Under the pieces are notes generated by a model that saw only the letters and a list, made by a program, of their open reading frames with translations, had not been told where the DNA came from and searched no databases. From an uncultured Eisenbergiella sp. (GTDB lineage Bacteria > Bacillota > Clostridia > Lachnospirales > Lachnospiraceae), in assembly GCA_947626725.1 (NCBI GenBank), contig CANQTI010000088.1:1-7893 (forward strand): DNA of 7,893 bases, given 5' to 3'. Shown piece by piece: positions 1 through 6,550 of this stretch (position 1 is the stretch's first letter; the number at the start of each line of letters is the position of its first letter). The translations under genes were made by a program, and so were the position numbers.

Positions 1-527
1 GGCTGGCGGAGGATGCCGGGCTGGGGCTGCGTACGCTGGTGCCGTATACGACGAGGCCCATGCGCAGCGGCGAGAAAGACGGCGCGGATTATTTTTTCAC
101 GGACGAGGCGGGACTGGAAGCCGTACGAAGGTCCGGAAAGCTGATCGAGCTGCGTTCCTATCACACCGTACACGGGATCTGGAATTATTTTACGGTAGAT
201 GACGGGCAGCTGGATCTGGTAAACTGTTCATATCTGATGGTGGGCACGCTGGAGTCCTATCGGGCGATGCGGCGTTATCTCGGCGAAGAGGCGCTGGTGC
301 CGGTTCTGATAGAGCTGGAGGACGGCGCGAGGCTGCAGAGGGCCCTGGAGCGGGAGAGAGCGATGGAAAAGCCCCGCTATGAGGAAATGTGCCGCCGCTT
401 CCTGTCGGACGCGAAGGATTTTTCGGAGGAAAACATACGGGCCGCCGGGATCGGCGTGCGGTTTGTCAACGACGATCTGGACGCCTGTCTGGACCGGATC
501 AGACAGTATATCCGGCAATACTTATGA
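1..527 (+). CDS. Guanylate kinase-like protein, divergent, 5' end outside the window
   Basis: The reading frame is open from the left edge (first full codon at 3) to TGA at 525-527, so the N-terminus and P-loop are missing. The visible part matches the guanylate kinase fold: a TTRPMRSGE motif with both GMP-contacting arginines, then GADYFF with the binding tyrosine, IEL with the conserved glutamate, a lid rich in Arg (RALERERAMEKPRYEEM), and the C-terminal FVNDDLDACLDRI, like VNDDFDTAL of E. coli Gmk. It departs from the canonical enzyme where YGT and the following aspartate (DID in E. coli) should be: here the line reads GIWNYFT and later LMVGTLESY. It sits 28 bases before holB, where Bacillus carries tmk near holB. 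It is probably a nucleoside monophosphate kinase relative, perhaps a paralogue of the true gmk elsewhere; GMP as substrate is uncertain. Confidence 0.8.
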   Translation, partial: LAEDAGLGLRTLVPYTTRPMRSGEKDGADYFFTDEAGLEAVRRSGKLIELRSYHTVHGIWNYFTVDDGQLDLVNCSYLMVGTLESYRAMRRYLGEEALVPVLIELEDGARLQRALERERAMEKPRYEEMCRRFLSDAKDFSEENIRAAGIGVRFVNDDLDACLDRIRQYIRQYL

Positions 528-555
528 GGAAGGTTTTTTGAGGGAGAGAAAAGCT

Positions 556-1545
556 ATGGCGAAGTTTACGGACATCATCGGACAGGAACAGATACGGGAG
601 CATCTGCAGACGGCTCTGCGGCAGCATAAGATCTCCCATGCGTATGTCATCAGCGGAGAGCGCAATTCCGGAAAGGAATTCATCGCCAGGACCTTCGCCA
701 TGGCGCTGCAGTGCGAAAAGGGAGGAGACGAGCCGTGTCAGGAGTGTCATTCCTGCAGGCAGGCGCTGTCCATGAACCATCCCGACATCATTCGGCTGGT
801 GCATGAGAAGCCAAACACCATCAGCGTAGAGGATATCCGCCTGAAGATCAATAATGATATCGCCATCAGGCCATATCAGGGGCCTTACAAGATATACATC
901 ATCGCCGAGGGCGAAAAGATGACGGTGCAGGCGCAGAACGCCCTCTTAAAGACACTGGAGGAGCCCCCGGAATACGCGGTGATCCTGATCCTGACCGACA
1001 GCGCGGATTCCCTTCTGCCTACTGTGTTAAGCCGCTGCGTGCGGCTGGATATGAAGCCGGTTCCGGACGCGCTGGTGAAAAAATACCTGATGGAGACGCT
1101 GCATGTTCCGGATTACAAGGCCGAAGTGTGCACCGCCTTTGCCAGGGGCAATGTGGGGCGCGCCAAGCTGCTGGCGTCCAGTGAGGAATTCGACAGGGTG
1201 AAGGAAGAAGCGGTGACGCTTTTGAAATACATTCATGAGATGGAGCTTTCGGAGATTATAGCCGCCATCAAAAAGATTACGGAATATCAGTTTGATGTGT
1301 CGGACTATCTGGATATCCTTTCCATCTGGTATCGGGATGTGCTGATGTTTAAAGCCACGAATGATGCAAACCACTTGATTTTCAGAGGGGAAATACAGTA
1401 TATTAAGAAAGTGGCTGACAGAAGCTCTTATGAGGGGATCGAAACCATACTGGAGGCGTTGGAGAAGGCGAAGTCGAGGTTGGCCGCGAACGTCAGCTTT
1501 GATCTGACAATGCAGCTTCTTCTCCTGACGGTCCAGGAAAACTGA
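556..1545 (+). CDS. holB: DNA polymerase III subunit delta prime
   Basis: This is a 329-residue clamp-loader subunit, which helps load the beta sliding clamp at primer ends in complex with delta and DnaX. The AAA+ layout is visible: a P-loop-like GERNSGKE (34-41) lacking the usual Ser/Thr after GK, a four-cysteine zinc module (C53, C61, C64, C67), a Walker B-like stretch IIAEGEKM (115-122) without the DEAD acids, then NALLKTLEEPP (128-138) and the SRC motif (159-161) that supplies the arginine finger. Degenerate ATP-binding motifs with an intact SRC fit delta prime, which does not itself hydrolyse ATP, rather than DnaX. The start at 556 is chosen because AGGGAG (541-546) precedes it and MAKFTDIIGQ is the family N-terminus; the frame is open further upstream but only inside the previous gene. 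ricT follows after 13 bases. Confidence 0.96.
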   Translation: MAKFTDIIGQEQIREHLQTALRQHKISHAYVISGERNSGKEFIARTFAMALQCEKGGDEPCQECHSCRQALSMNHPDIIRLVHEKPNTISVEDIRLKINNDIAIRPYQGPYKIYIIAEGEKMTVQAQNALLKTLEEPPEYAVILILTDSADSLLPTVLSRCVRLDMKPVPDALVKKYLMETLHVPDYKAEVCTAFARGNVGRAKLLASSEEFDRVKEEAVTLLKYIHEMELSEIIAAIKKITEYQFDVSDYLDILSIWYRDVLMFKATNDANHLIFRGEIQYIKKVADRSSYEGIETILEALEKAKSRLAANVSFDLTMQLLLLTVQEN

Positions 1546-1558
1546 CGGAGGTTTATAG

Positions 1559-2479
1559 ATGGTAAGAATAATCGGAGTGCGGTTCAGGACGGCGGGCAAG
1601 GTCTACTATTTTGATCCGTTGAATTTTCAGGTAAAAAGAAATGACCATGTCATCGTGGAGACGGCCCGCGGCGTGGAATACGGCACCGTGGTGGGAGAAC
1701 CCAGGGACGTGGATGAAAGCAAGGTGGTACAGCCCTTAAAGCCGGTGCTCCGGCTCGCGACGCAGCGGGACGACGAGCAGGAAGCGGGCAATAAGATAAA
1801 GGAAAGAGAAGCATTCCGCATCTGTCTGGAAAAGATCGAAAAACACGGGCTGGACATGAAGCTCATCGACGCGGAATACACATTTGACAACAATAAAGTG
1901 CTGTTTTATTTCACGGCGGACGGTCGTATCGATTTCCGGGAGTTGGTGAAGGATCTGGCAGGTGTATTCAAGACCAGGATCGAGTTGCGTCAGATTGGCG
2001 TGCGGGATGAGACGAAGATCCTGGGCGGTGTGGGTATCTGCGGAAGAGTGCTCTGCTGTCACAGCCACCTGTCCGAGTTCATCCCGGTTTCCATCAAGAT
2101 GGCGAAGGAACAGAACCTTTCTCTAAATCCTACTAAGATCTCCGGTGTCTGCGGCAGGCTGATGTGCTGTTTAAAGCATGAGCAGGAGACTTACGAGGAA
2201 CTGAATCGGCGTCTGCCCAATCCGGGTGATTTCGTGACTACGGACGACGGGCTCAAGGGCGAGGTGTCCAGCGTCAACGTGCTGCGCCAGCTGGTGAAGG
2301 TGGTCGTGGATGTGAATGATGAAAAGGAGATTCACGAATACCCCGTGGAGCGCCTGAAATTCAAAAAGAGACACGGCCGCGGCCGCAGGAATGATGCCGC
2401 GGACGAAAAGGAGCTGAAGGAACTGGAGAAGCTGGAGCGGGAAGAGAAAAAGGGAGGAAAGTCGAAGCTGAATGACTGA
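1559..2479 (+). CDS. ricT: RicT (YaaT), PSP1-domain regulator of RNase Y
   Basis: This 306-residue protein is collinear with B. subtilis YaaT/RicT. Signature stretches are LGGVGICGRVLCC (155-167), IKMAKEQNLSLNPTKISG (179-196) and VCGRLMCCLK (197-206). Cysteines 161, 166, 167, 198, 203 and 204 form the conserved cluster associated with iron-sulfur binding in the RicA-RicF-RicT complex. The PSP1 C-terminal domain lies around residues 60-145. In B. subtilis this cytoplasmic complex directs RNase Y to mature many mRNAs and affects sporulation, competence and biofilm formation; that role is inferred here. A ribosome binding site GGAGG (1547-1551) sits 7 bases before ATG. The last 35 residues are a charged Lys/Glu/Arg tail. 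The gene lies between holB and trmN6, the same order as in Bacillus apart from yabA, which is absent. Confidence 0.95.
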   Translation: MVRIIGVRFRTAGKVYYFDPLNFQVKRNDHVIVETARGVEYGTVVGEPRDVDESKVVQPLKPVLRLATQRDDEQEAGNKIKEREAFRICLEKIEKHGLDMKLIDAEYTFDNNKVLFYFTADGRIDFRELVKDLAGVFKTRIELRQIGVRDETKILGGVGICGRVLCCHSHLSEFIPVSIKMAKEQNLSLNPTKISGVCGRLMCCLKHEQETYEELNRRLPNPGDFVTTDDGLKGEVSSVNVLRQLVKVVVDVNDEKEIHEYPVERLKFKKRHGRGRRNDAADEKELKELEKLEREEKKGGKSKLND

Positions 2480-3296
2480 ACGGGAGAAGCTTTCTTTCCT
2501 GAGCCCGGACGGGCGCGGAGATTCGTCTTTCCTGCGGCCGGGGGAATGCGGGACGTCCTGTTTTCTGCGTCCCGGCGAACGCCTGGACGATCTGGAGCGG
2601 GGCGGCTATCGGATCATTCAGAATCCGTCCGGTTTTTGTTTCGGCATGGATGCGGTGCTGCTGTCCGGATTCGCGGCGGATGAAATCAGGTCGGATGAGA
2701 AGATTTTGGATCTTGGGACAGGGAGCGGTGTCATACCGATTCTGCTGGAGGCCCGGACGAGGGCGAAGGATCTGACTGGCCTGGAGATCCTGCCGGAGTG
2801 CGCGGATATGGCGAGGCGGAGCGTGGCGCTCAACAGGCTGGAGGATAAAATTTCTATCGTGTGCGGAGATATCAGAGAAGCAGGGGGGCTTTTTCCGGCT
2901 GCTTCTTTTGACGTTGTGACATGCAATCCTCCTTATATGATCGGAAAACATGGGATCCGCAATCCGGAAGAACCGAAGGCTGTTGCCCGGCATGAGATTC
3001 TGTGCACTTTCGCGGATGTGGCAGAACAGGCGGAGAAGCTGCTTCGTCCGGGCGGTGCTCTTTATCTGGTGCATCGGCCGTTTCGGCTCGCGGAGATCAT
3101 GGTGACGCTGGCAGAGCATAAGCTGGAGCCGAAACGCATGCGGCTCGTCTATCCTTACGCGGATCGGGAGCCCAATCTGGTGCTGCTGAAGGCAGTGCGG
3201 GGCGGCAGGCCCAGGCTTTCGGTAGAAAGGCCTTTGATCATTCAGGAGAGACCGGGCATGTATACACAGGAGATCCGGGTAAAGTACGGTTTTTGA
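2472..3296 (+). CDS. trmN6: tRNA1(Val) A37 N6-methyltransferase-like protein (TrmN6/YabB family)
   Basis: This is a 274-residue class I SAM-dependent methyltransferase. Motif I is ILDLGTGSG (78-86), the acidic ribose-binding residue is in TGLE (102-105), and NPPY (152-155) is the catalytic motif of N6-adenine and related amino methyltransferases. Family marks are YRIIQNPSGFCFGMDAVLLS (46-65) and the C-terminal ERPGMYTQEI. The E. coli enzyme (YfiC) methylates A37 of tRNA1(Val); substrate identity here is by family. The start overlaps the ricT stop by 8 bases, so translational coupling is likely, and GGGAGG (2452-2457) lies 14 bases upstream, rather far. The region before the usual N-terminus (PGERLDDL, 34-41) is extended and made of three copies of an 11-residue unit, listed separately. 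A shorter start is unlikely because no ATG occurs before M59, which lies inside a conserved motif. Confidence 0.9.
   Translation: MTEREKLSFLSPDGRGDSSFLRPGECGTSCFLRPGERLDDLERGGYRIIQNPSGFCFGMDAVLLSGFAADEIRSDEKILDLGTGSGVIPILLEARTRAKDLTGLEILPECADMARRSVALNRLEDKISIVCGDIREAGGLFPAASFDVVTCNPPYMIGKHGIRNPEEPKAVARHEILCTFADVAEQAEKLLRPGGALYLVHRPFRLAEIMVTLAEHKLEPKRMRLVYPYADREPNLVLLKAVRGGRPRLSVERPLIIQERPGMYTQEIRVKYGF
2490..2588 (+). repeat. Three tandem 33-base units at the start of trmN6
   Basis: Residues 7-39 consist of three in-frame 11-residue units: LSFLSPDGRGD, SSFLRPGECGT and SCFLRPGERLD. The third unit runs into the family's normal N-terminal ERLDDL. At DNA level units two and three match at about 21 of 33 positions, so the duplication is old or has diverged quickly. 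Confidence 0.75.
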
Positions 3297-3303
3297 TCGA
3301 TTG

Positions 3304-3325
3304 CCATGCGGGACAGAACGCATGG
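3304..3325. other. Small hairpin just after trmN6
   Basis: CCATGCG (3304-3310) and CGCATGG (3319-3325) form a perfect 7-base-pair stem with an 8-base loop, 7 bases after the trmN6 stop. No T-run follows, so it does not look like a normal intrinsic terminator. It may protect an mRNA end. The rest of the gap 3297-3504 has no convincing gene or promoter. Confidence 0.45.
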
Positions 3326-3436
3326 GGTGAAAATACGGCTGTCGGGAGAGCGGCGCGGGAACGAGATCTGCGGAGAATGTAACCAACAAAGAATAAAGGC
3401 TGCAGAGAATGGGAGCCGCGGAAAATGGAGTCCGCG

Positions 3437-3467
3437 AAAAAAGGACCGCGGGAGACGAGTCCCGCGG
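3437..3467 (-). terminator. GC-rich hairpin with a terminator shape on the minus strand
   Basis: CCGCGGGA (3446-3453) and TCCCGCGG (3460-3467) form a perfect 8-base-pair stem with loop GACGAG. On the + strand nothing like a T-run follows. On the minus strand the stem is followed three bases later by six Ts (the A-run 3437-3442), which is the shape of an intrinsic terminator. No minus-strand gene is visible that would need it, so its function is uncertain. Confidence 0.35.
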
Positions 3468-3504
3468 CCTGCAGGCGGGCGCGTCCCGACGGCGGAGGAA
3501 GAAC

Positions 3505-5427
3505 ATGGGGAACAAACGCAGGGAATGGAAAAGAAGAAGAAAGAACCGGGACGGATATCGGGTGACCGCGCTGGTCTGTCTGATTGCGGCTGCGCTGATG
3601 GTCGCTGCTGGCGGTCTCTGGTTGGCTGTGAATGAGAAAGAAGCTGTGTTTGCTGTATGGGCAGAGTCGGACGGCGGTTCCGGTACGGATCGCGGACCGG
3701 AAGACGGCGGCGGAACAGAGGCAGCCGAGGAAGCAGACGGAAAAGGGACTGCGGACGGCCAGACGATGTCCGGGGAAGAAAATGCGGAAGGGGCCGCGGG
3801 CAGTCAGAAGGTGTCTGGGAAAGCGGACGCGGAAGAAACTGTGGGCGGTCAGAAGGTGTCTGGGGAAGCGGATGCGGAAAAAACCGTGGGCGGTCAGAAG
3901 GTGTCTGGGGAAGCGGATGCGGAAGGAACCCTGGGCGGTCAGAAAGTGACCGGCGGAACGGAAACGGCCGGAGCCCCGGACGGAGAGAACGGGGTGAAGG
4001 CGCAGGGCTCGGATCCTGCAAAGGGAGCAACCGGAACGTTGAACGGCGGTCTGCCCGGAAATGGGGAGACTGTGGGGACAGCAAACAGATCGTCCGAGGT
4101 CATGCAGATGTTGGGCGCGCAGGACAGTCTGCTGGCGCAGGGACAGGCGTTCCGTGCGGGACGGCCGAAGGTCAAAGGTATTTATGTCACGGGGGCCATG
4201 GCCGGAACTGCCAATATGGATAATCTGATTGACCTGGTGGACCGCACGGAGTTGAATGCGCTGGTCATCGATGTGAAAAACGATGAAGGCTATGTGGTGT
4301 GCGATATGGATGCGCCGCTGGTATCCGAAGTGGGGTCCGTGCGCCGTTACGTGAAGGATATGCTGGAGCTGATCCGGAAGTGTAAGGAAAAAGGAATTTA
4401 TCTGATTGCCAGGATTGTTGCATTCAAAGATCCGGTTCTGGCTGAGGCGAAGCCGGAGTGGAGTCTGCATAATGCGGACGGGACTATTTTCCGGGATAAA
4501 TCCGGATTGGCCTGGGTGAATCCGTATGAGGAGCAGGTATGGGCATATCTCCTGCAGGTGGCGCAGGGGGCGGTGGTGATGGGTTTTGATGAGATCCAGT
4601 TTGATTACGTTCGCTTTTCTACGGACAGCGGCATGAAGCAGGTGGATTTCGGCCCGAAAGCAGCGCTGCGTTCCCGGGAGGAAGCTATCGAGGCCTTTGT
4701 TGCCTATGCGTCGGATGCACTGCATCAAATGGGGGCCGCAGTTTCCGCCGACGTGTATGGCGTCGTGATCGACAGCCGGACCGATCAGCAGATTGTGGGA
4801 CAGAATTATGTGAACCTGGCGGCACACCTGGATTATCTGAGCCCCATGGTGTATCCGTCCCATTACGGCCCTTATAATTATAATATTCCGATTCCGGACG
4901 CGCAGCCCTATGATACGGTGCTGGCGGCCATGCAGGCGTCCCGAATGGTGATGGCAGGGATTGATCCGAAGCAGAAGAGCGGAAATGACCCTGCAGGAAG
5001 CGGAACGGGATCGGCCGCAGGAGGCAAAGCGGATTCGACCGGAGGAGCGGCTGCAGGAGATGGGGTGAATTCAATAGAAGGAGTGGTTTCCGCGGAAGAA
5101 GCGAATTCGGCCGCGGGGAAGATTTCTGAAGGAGACGAGACCTCAGGAGCTGGAACGGTTCCGGAGAACAGTGTGCCCGCGGCCCCGGCCATTCGGAGCG
5201 CGGCACAGATCGCCGCTCTGTCCCCGATGGACACCGTGCGGGCCAGCGTGCGTCCCTGGCTGCAGGATTTCACGGCAACTTGGGTGAAAGGGCATATTAA
5301 GTACGGGCCGGAGCAGATCCGGGCCCAGATCCAGGCGGTGTACGACGCCGGCTATGAGGAGTGGATCCTCTGGAACGCCTCGAACCGCTATACGGAGGGC
5401 GGGCTGCTCCCGGAAACGCAGGAGTAA
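3505..5427 (+). CDS. Membrane-anchored putative glycoside hydrolase (DUF4015/PF13200 type)
   Basis: The start at 3505 is preferred because GGAGG (3494-3498) lies 6 bases upstream; the frame stays open to an ATG at 3409, but that stretch is Arg-rich and lacks a ribosome binding site. The 640-residue product begins with a basic head (KRREWKRRRKNR), then one hydrophobic helix (20-42), so it is probably anchored outside the membrane. Residues 54-220 are a Gly/Glu/Ala-rich linker with tandem repeats. The catalytic-type domain starts near 221 (KVKGIYVTG), with ALVIDVKNDEG, the signature GFDEIQFDYVRF (360-371), LDYLSPMVYPSHYGP, and then VRPWLQDFTA and EEWILWNASNRY near the end. The family is predicted to be a TIM-barrel glycosidase; acidic residues in the signature are candidate catalytic groups. 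Substrate is unknown, and a cell-wall or exopolysaccharide is only a guess. Residues of about 486-577 are a low-complexity insert. Confidence 0.87.
   Translation: MGNKRREWKRRRKNRDGYRVTALVCLIAAALMVAAGGLWLAVNEKEAVFAVWAESDGGSGTDRGPEDGGGTEAAEEADGKGTADGQTMSGEENAEGAAGSQKVSGKADAEETVGGQKVSGEADAEKTVGGQKVSGEADAEGTLGGQKVTGGTETAGAPDGENGVKAQGSDPAKGATGTLNGGLPGNGETVGTANRSSEVMQMLGAQDSLLAQGQAFRAGRPKVKGIYVTGAMAGTANMDNLIDLVDRTELNALVIDVKNDEGYVVCDMDAPLVSEVGSVRRYVKDMLELIRKCKEKGIYLIARIVAFKDPVLAEAKPEWSLHNADGTIFRDKSGLAWVNPYEEQVWAYLLQVAQGAVVMGFDEIQFDYVRFSTDSGMKQVDFGPKAALRSREEAIEAFVAYASDALHQMGAAVSADVYGVVIDSRTDQQIVGQNYVNLAAHLDYLSPMVYPSHYGPYNYNIPIPDAQPYDTVLAAMQASRMVMAGIDPKQKSGNDPAGSGTGSAAGGKADSTGGAAAGDGVNSIEGVVSAEEANSAAGKISEGDETSGAGTVPENSVPAAPAIRSAAQIAALSPMDTVRASVRPWLQDFTATWVKGHIKYGPEQIRAQIQAVYDAGYEEWILWNASNRYTEGGLLPETQE
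3754..3978 (+). repeat. Five tandem 45-base units in the hydrolase linker
   Basis: Residues 84-158 are five 15-residue units; the clearest are units 2-4 (3799-3843, 3844-3888, 3889-3933), of the form GGQKVSGEADAEKTV. Units 3 and 4 match at 42 of 45 bases, units 2 and 3 at 40 of 45, while units 1 and 5 have diverged. The central copies therefore look recently duplicated. The 45-base period keeps all frames in register, which explains long false open frames on the other strand here. Confidence 0.9.
4960..5235 (+). other. Low-complexity insert inside the hydrolase domain
   Basis: This in-frame stretch encodes about 92 residues rich in Gly, Ala, Ser and Glu (residues about 486-577). It lies between the conserved part ending in LAAMQASRMVMAG and the one starting VRASVRPWLQDF. 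In the family these two parts are normally separated by only a short loop. Removing it leaves about 325 residues of recognisable domain, near the family's usual size. Its composition resembles the N-terminal linker of the same protein. Confidence 0.65.
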
Positions 5428-5432
5428 AGGCC

Positions 5433-5625
5433 GGGAATCCAGGTCCGGTCGGGAAGGTCAGGGCAGGGACAGCGACGTGACAGACTCTTGAAAAACGCCG
5501 GTTCTTAGCGAAGTGAGCCTGTCAAGGCGAAACTGAGCTTAGAATCCGCTGCGTTTTTCACGAAGCGGGAGCGTGTCTGTCATGCGCGCCCCTGCCCTGA
5601 CCTTCCCGAGCGAACCCGGATTCCC
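5433..5625. repeat. Large nested inverted repeat before rsmI
   Basis: This 193-base element folds back on itself almost completely. The outer arms are 5433-5485 and 5575-5625. They include GGGAATCC (5433-5440) with its complement 5618-5625, a perfect 20-base pairing of 5449-5468 with 5590-5609, and TGACAGAC (5478-5485) with GTCTGTCA (5575-5582). Inside is a second hairpin: TGAAAAACGC (5489-5498) with GCGTTTTTCA (5551-5560), then GGTTCTTAGC (5500-5509) with GCTTAGAATCC (5537-5547, one bulge and one mismatch), and a small GCC/GGC stem at the tip (5517-5519, 5526-5528). It begins 5 bases after the hydrolase stop and ends 24 bases before the rsmI start. It could be a mobile miniature element, a REP-like interspersed repeat, a bidirectional terminator or a structured leader RNA. 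No transposase or open reading frame is present inside. Confidence 0.85.
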
Positions 5626-5649
5626 ACGGTTATGACAGGAGAGATCGGA

Positions 5650-6531
5650 ATGGCAGGGACTTTGTATCTGTGTGCCACACCTATTGGGAATCTGGGGGAT
5701 ATGACGCCCCGGGTGGTCGAAACGCTGCGAAGCGCGGACGTGATCGCTGCGGAGGATACCCGGAACAGCATCCGGCTGCTGAATCATTTTGACATCCATA
5801 CGCCGATGACCAGCTACCACGAATACAACAAAGTGGAAAAGGCCCATGCGCTGGTGGGGCAGCTGCGGAGCGGAAAAAATGTGGCGCTGATCACCGACGC
5901 GGGAACGCCGGCGATCTCCGATCCGGGAGAGGTGCTGGTGCGCTTCTGCCAGGAGGCGGGCATCACGGTCACCAGTCTGCCGGGACCGGCGGCCTGCATC
6001 ACCGCGCTGACGCTTTCCGGGCTTTCCACCCGCCGGTTCTGCTTTGAGGGGTTTTTGCCCGCGGAGAAAAAGGAAAAGACAGAGGTGTTGGAGGAATGCG
6101 CACGGGAAACGCGGACGATGATTTTTTATGAGGCGCCGCATCATTTGAAACGCACGCTGGGCGAGCTGCGGGACGCCCTGGGGGACCGGCGGGTGACGGT
6201 CTGCCGGGAGCTGACGAAAAAATTCGAGAGCGTCACGCCCACCACGCTGGAGGCAGCAATTCTTTTTTATGAGACGAACGAGCCGAGAGGGGAGTACGTT
6301 CTGGTGGTGGAGGGAAAAAGCCGTGCGGAAAAGACCCAAGAGGCCCGGGCCGCGTGGGAGGAGCTGCCGCTGGAGGCGCACGTTCGTCTGTATGAGGGAC
6401 AGGGAATGGACCGAAAATCGGCCATGAAGCAGGCAGCGAAGGACCGGGGGCTGAGCAGGCGGGACGTGTATCAGGCGCTGCTCTCTGCGGAGGAAGGAAG
6501 CGGGGCGGACAGCTCGCGTCATGGAGAATAA
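5650..6531 (+). CDS. rsmI: 16S rRNA (cytidine1402-2'-O)-methyltransferase
   Basis: This 293-residue SAM-dependent enzyme methylates the ribose of C1402 in the decoding centre of 16S rRNA; the base of the same nucleotide is the target of RsmH. Tetrapyrrole-methylase-fold motifs are in order: ATPIGNLGD (9-17), AEDTR (34-38), TDAGTPAISDPG (82-93), LPGPAA (110-115) and FCFEGFLP (130-137). The length is normal for the family. The start at 5650 is chosen because AGGAGAG (5637-5643) lies 6 bases upstream and MAGTLYLCATPIGN is the family N-terminus; an in-frame ATG at 5632 has no ribosome binding site. In Bacillus the gene (yabC) follows yabB closely; here the hydrolase gene and a 193-base inverted repeat lie between. 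The frame closes 19 bases before the DUF951 gene. Confidence 0.97.
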   Translation: MAGTLYLCATPIGNLGDMTPRVVETLRSADVIAAEDTRNSIRLLNHFDIHTPMTSYHEYNKVEKAHALVGQLRSGKNVALITDAGTPAISDPGEVLVRFCQEAGITVTSLPGPAACITALTLSGLSTRRFCFEGFLPAEKKEKTEVLEECARETRTMIFYEAPHHLKRTLGELRDALGDRRVTVCRELTKKFESVTPTTLEAAILFYETNEPRGEYVLVVEGKSRAEKTQEARAAWEELPLEAHVRLYEGQGMDRKSAMKQAAKDRGLSRRDVYQALLSAEEGSGADSSRHGE

Positions 6532-6550
6532 ACATGAGGGGAGGTTTCTC

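Noticed and set aside
34..527. Start of the first gene at the GTG at 39
   Set aside because: The frame is open to the window edge and residues before GTG (LGLRTLV) continue the kinase fold; the gene clearly begins upstream.
3409..3504. Upstream ATG (3409) as the hydrolase start
   Set aside because: It would add an Arg-rich stretch encoded by the hairpin region and has no ribosome binding site, whereas 3505 has GGAGG at ideal spacing just before a basic head and membrane helix.
3306..3635. A 109-codon + strand frame beginning in the gap after trmN6
   Set aside because: No ribosome binding site, it overlaps the well-supported start of the hydrolase in another frame, and the product resembles nothing known.
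3754..3978. Tandem repeats as a possible CRISPR array
   Set aside because: There are no spacers; units abut directly, are multiples of three and encode a protein linker.
3238..4863. A long minus-strand open frame (541 codons), and similar ones at 3242-4084 and 2361-3515
   Set aside because: They lie opposite trmN6 and the hydrolase, have Arg/Pro/Ser/His-rich products with no recognisable domain, and are explained by GC-rich codons plus the 45-base repeat keeping all frames open.
5520..5525. A perfect TTGACA on the minus strand inside the inverted repeat
   Set aside because: No acceptable -10 box lies 16-18 bases away, and no minus-strand gene follows.
5540..5545. TAGAAT as a -10 box for rsmI
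   Set aside because: The sequence 17 bases upstream has no resemblance to a -35 box, and the hexamer is part of the hairpin arm.
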